Below, piece by piece: positions 63,527-64,000 of a DNA stretch of 64,000 bases. This DNA is from Pseudochrobactrum saccharolyticum (lineage in GTDB: Bacteria; Pseudomonadota; Alphaproteobacteria; Rhizobiales; Rhizobiaceae). Positions within the stretch are counted from its first letter, which is position 1, and each line of letters starts with the position of its first letter. Where the stretch lies: positions 186,001 to 250,000 of the forward strand of contig NZ_VZPG01000001.1 of the NCBI RefSeq assembly GCF_008801715.1, given 5' to 3'. The position numbers and the translations under genes were made by a program. The notes beneath the pieces are model-generated. The model had not been told where the DNA came from. It searched no databases and worked only from the letters and a program-made list of their open reading frames with translations.

Positions 63527-63943
63527 ATGAGATTTCTGCTTAAATGCATTTTCTGGCTGGGAGGGGTTTTTCTGCTGATGCCCGGACTGACCGGCAAGTC
63601 TACAGACACACAGCCATCACGAGCGCCACAGGCACAAACACAGCAAAATCATCTGTCTTCAGAAAAACAGCAACAGGCTCCATCCACGGCCAGCCCCGAT
63701 CTGGTTGAGCAATGGTTGCAGGCCGGTAAAACCCTGCAGGAAATCAGCACATTTTGTGAGCGCAATCCCGCTCTCTGTATTGCCGGAAAGGCAGCGATTC
63801 AGCAAAGTGGTGAACAGGCTTTGATCCGTGCGAAAGAGGTTCTATCCGGTAGCGCGCCACAAAACAAAGAGCCATCCGCCCCACCTGCAACAGAGCAGGC
63901 ACCTGCGTTCAAAATTCCTGTTCCTGCGCAGCGTCCCGGATAG
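63527..63943 (+). CDS. DUF5330 domain protein
   Basis: This 138-residue protein has an N-terminal membrane/signal segment (LLKCIFWLGGVFLLMPGL). A Gln-rich linker follows, then a short domain with FCERNPALCIAGKAAIQQSGEQALIRAKEV (two Cys), typical of DUF5330 proteins of Rhizobiales. A Pro-rich tail ends it. AGGAATAAAGATC precedes the ATG. Function is unknown. Confidence 0.78.
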   Translation: MRFLLKCIFWLGGVFLLMPGLTGKSTDTQPSRAPQAQTQQNHLSSEKQQQAPSTASPDLVEQWLQAGKTLQEISTFCERNPALCIAGKAAIQQSGEQALIRAKEVLSGSAPQNKEPSAPPATEQAPAFKIPVPAQRPG

Positions 63944-64000
63944 TTACTGTAATCATCAGAACCGGAACTTTCCAATTGCTATAAAAATGGTCTATAAGCC

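Overview
The window comes from an alphaproteobacterium of the order Hyphomicrobiales (Rhizobiales), and most likely from the Brucellaceae. The evidence is a divergent pair of Omp2-type porin genes, the gene order pleC / glnE / two-component pair / degP / ccmH-F-E-I / feuQ-feuP, RcGTA-type gene transfer agent genes, and dispersed palindromes of the kind common in Rhizobiales. No species can be named from the sequence alone.

Layout. 1-5.7 kb: the 3' end of a soluble lytic transglycosylase gene, a DUF423 membrane protein, a solitary tyrosine recombinase, then two divergent porin paralogues flanking a tRNA-Ser(GCU). 6-11.3 kb: small envelope and exported proteins (HHH-like membrane protein, Cys-repeat exported protein, YitT-family protein, SEL1-like protein, DUF2147 protein, GST, and a pair of tiny coupled membrane peptides). 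11.3-22.8 kb: metabolic and transport genes (AMP nucleosidase, EEP-family phosphatase/nuclease, ETF-ubiquinone oxidoreductase, family-4-like uracil-DNA glycosylase, MFS and EamA transporters, aminopeptidase N). 23-40 kb: signalling and envelope block, with PleC-like kinase, GlnE, a two-component pair, DegP, the cytochrome c maturation genes ccmI-E-F-H, an outer-membrane lipoprotein, FeuQ/FeuP and a small exported protein. 40.4-54.6 kb: one co-oriented block with a complete RcGTA-like structural cluster, from terminase to tail fibre/hub. 55-64 kb: a class A penicillin-binding protein, a DUF1214/DUF1254 pair, DUF2336, DUF1491, a membrane peptidoglycan-binding protein overlapping a DivJ/PleC-type sensor kinase, and a DUF5330 protein.

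How parts work together. The window holds two kinases of the DivJ/PleC/PdhS class, whose known role is setting DivK and so CtrA phosphorylation. The pleC upstream region carries a perfect CtrA box and seven CcrM (GANTC) sites, six of them in three pairs each spaced exactly 11 bp. The GTA genes encode a small headful-type particle. Their near-continuous overlaps imply one long transcript, broken once by a dispersed repeat between g7 and a previously overlooked 55-codon gene.

Most promising leads: the patterned GANTC/CtrA array at pleC, the 55-codon gene inside the GTA operon, the repeat that supplies the g7 C-terminus, the Shine-Dalgarno hairpins of the porin genes, and two palindromes sharing the core ACGTTTACGT.
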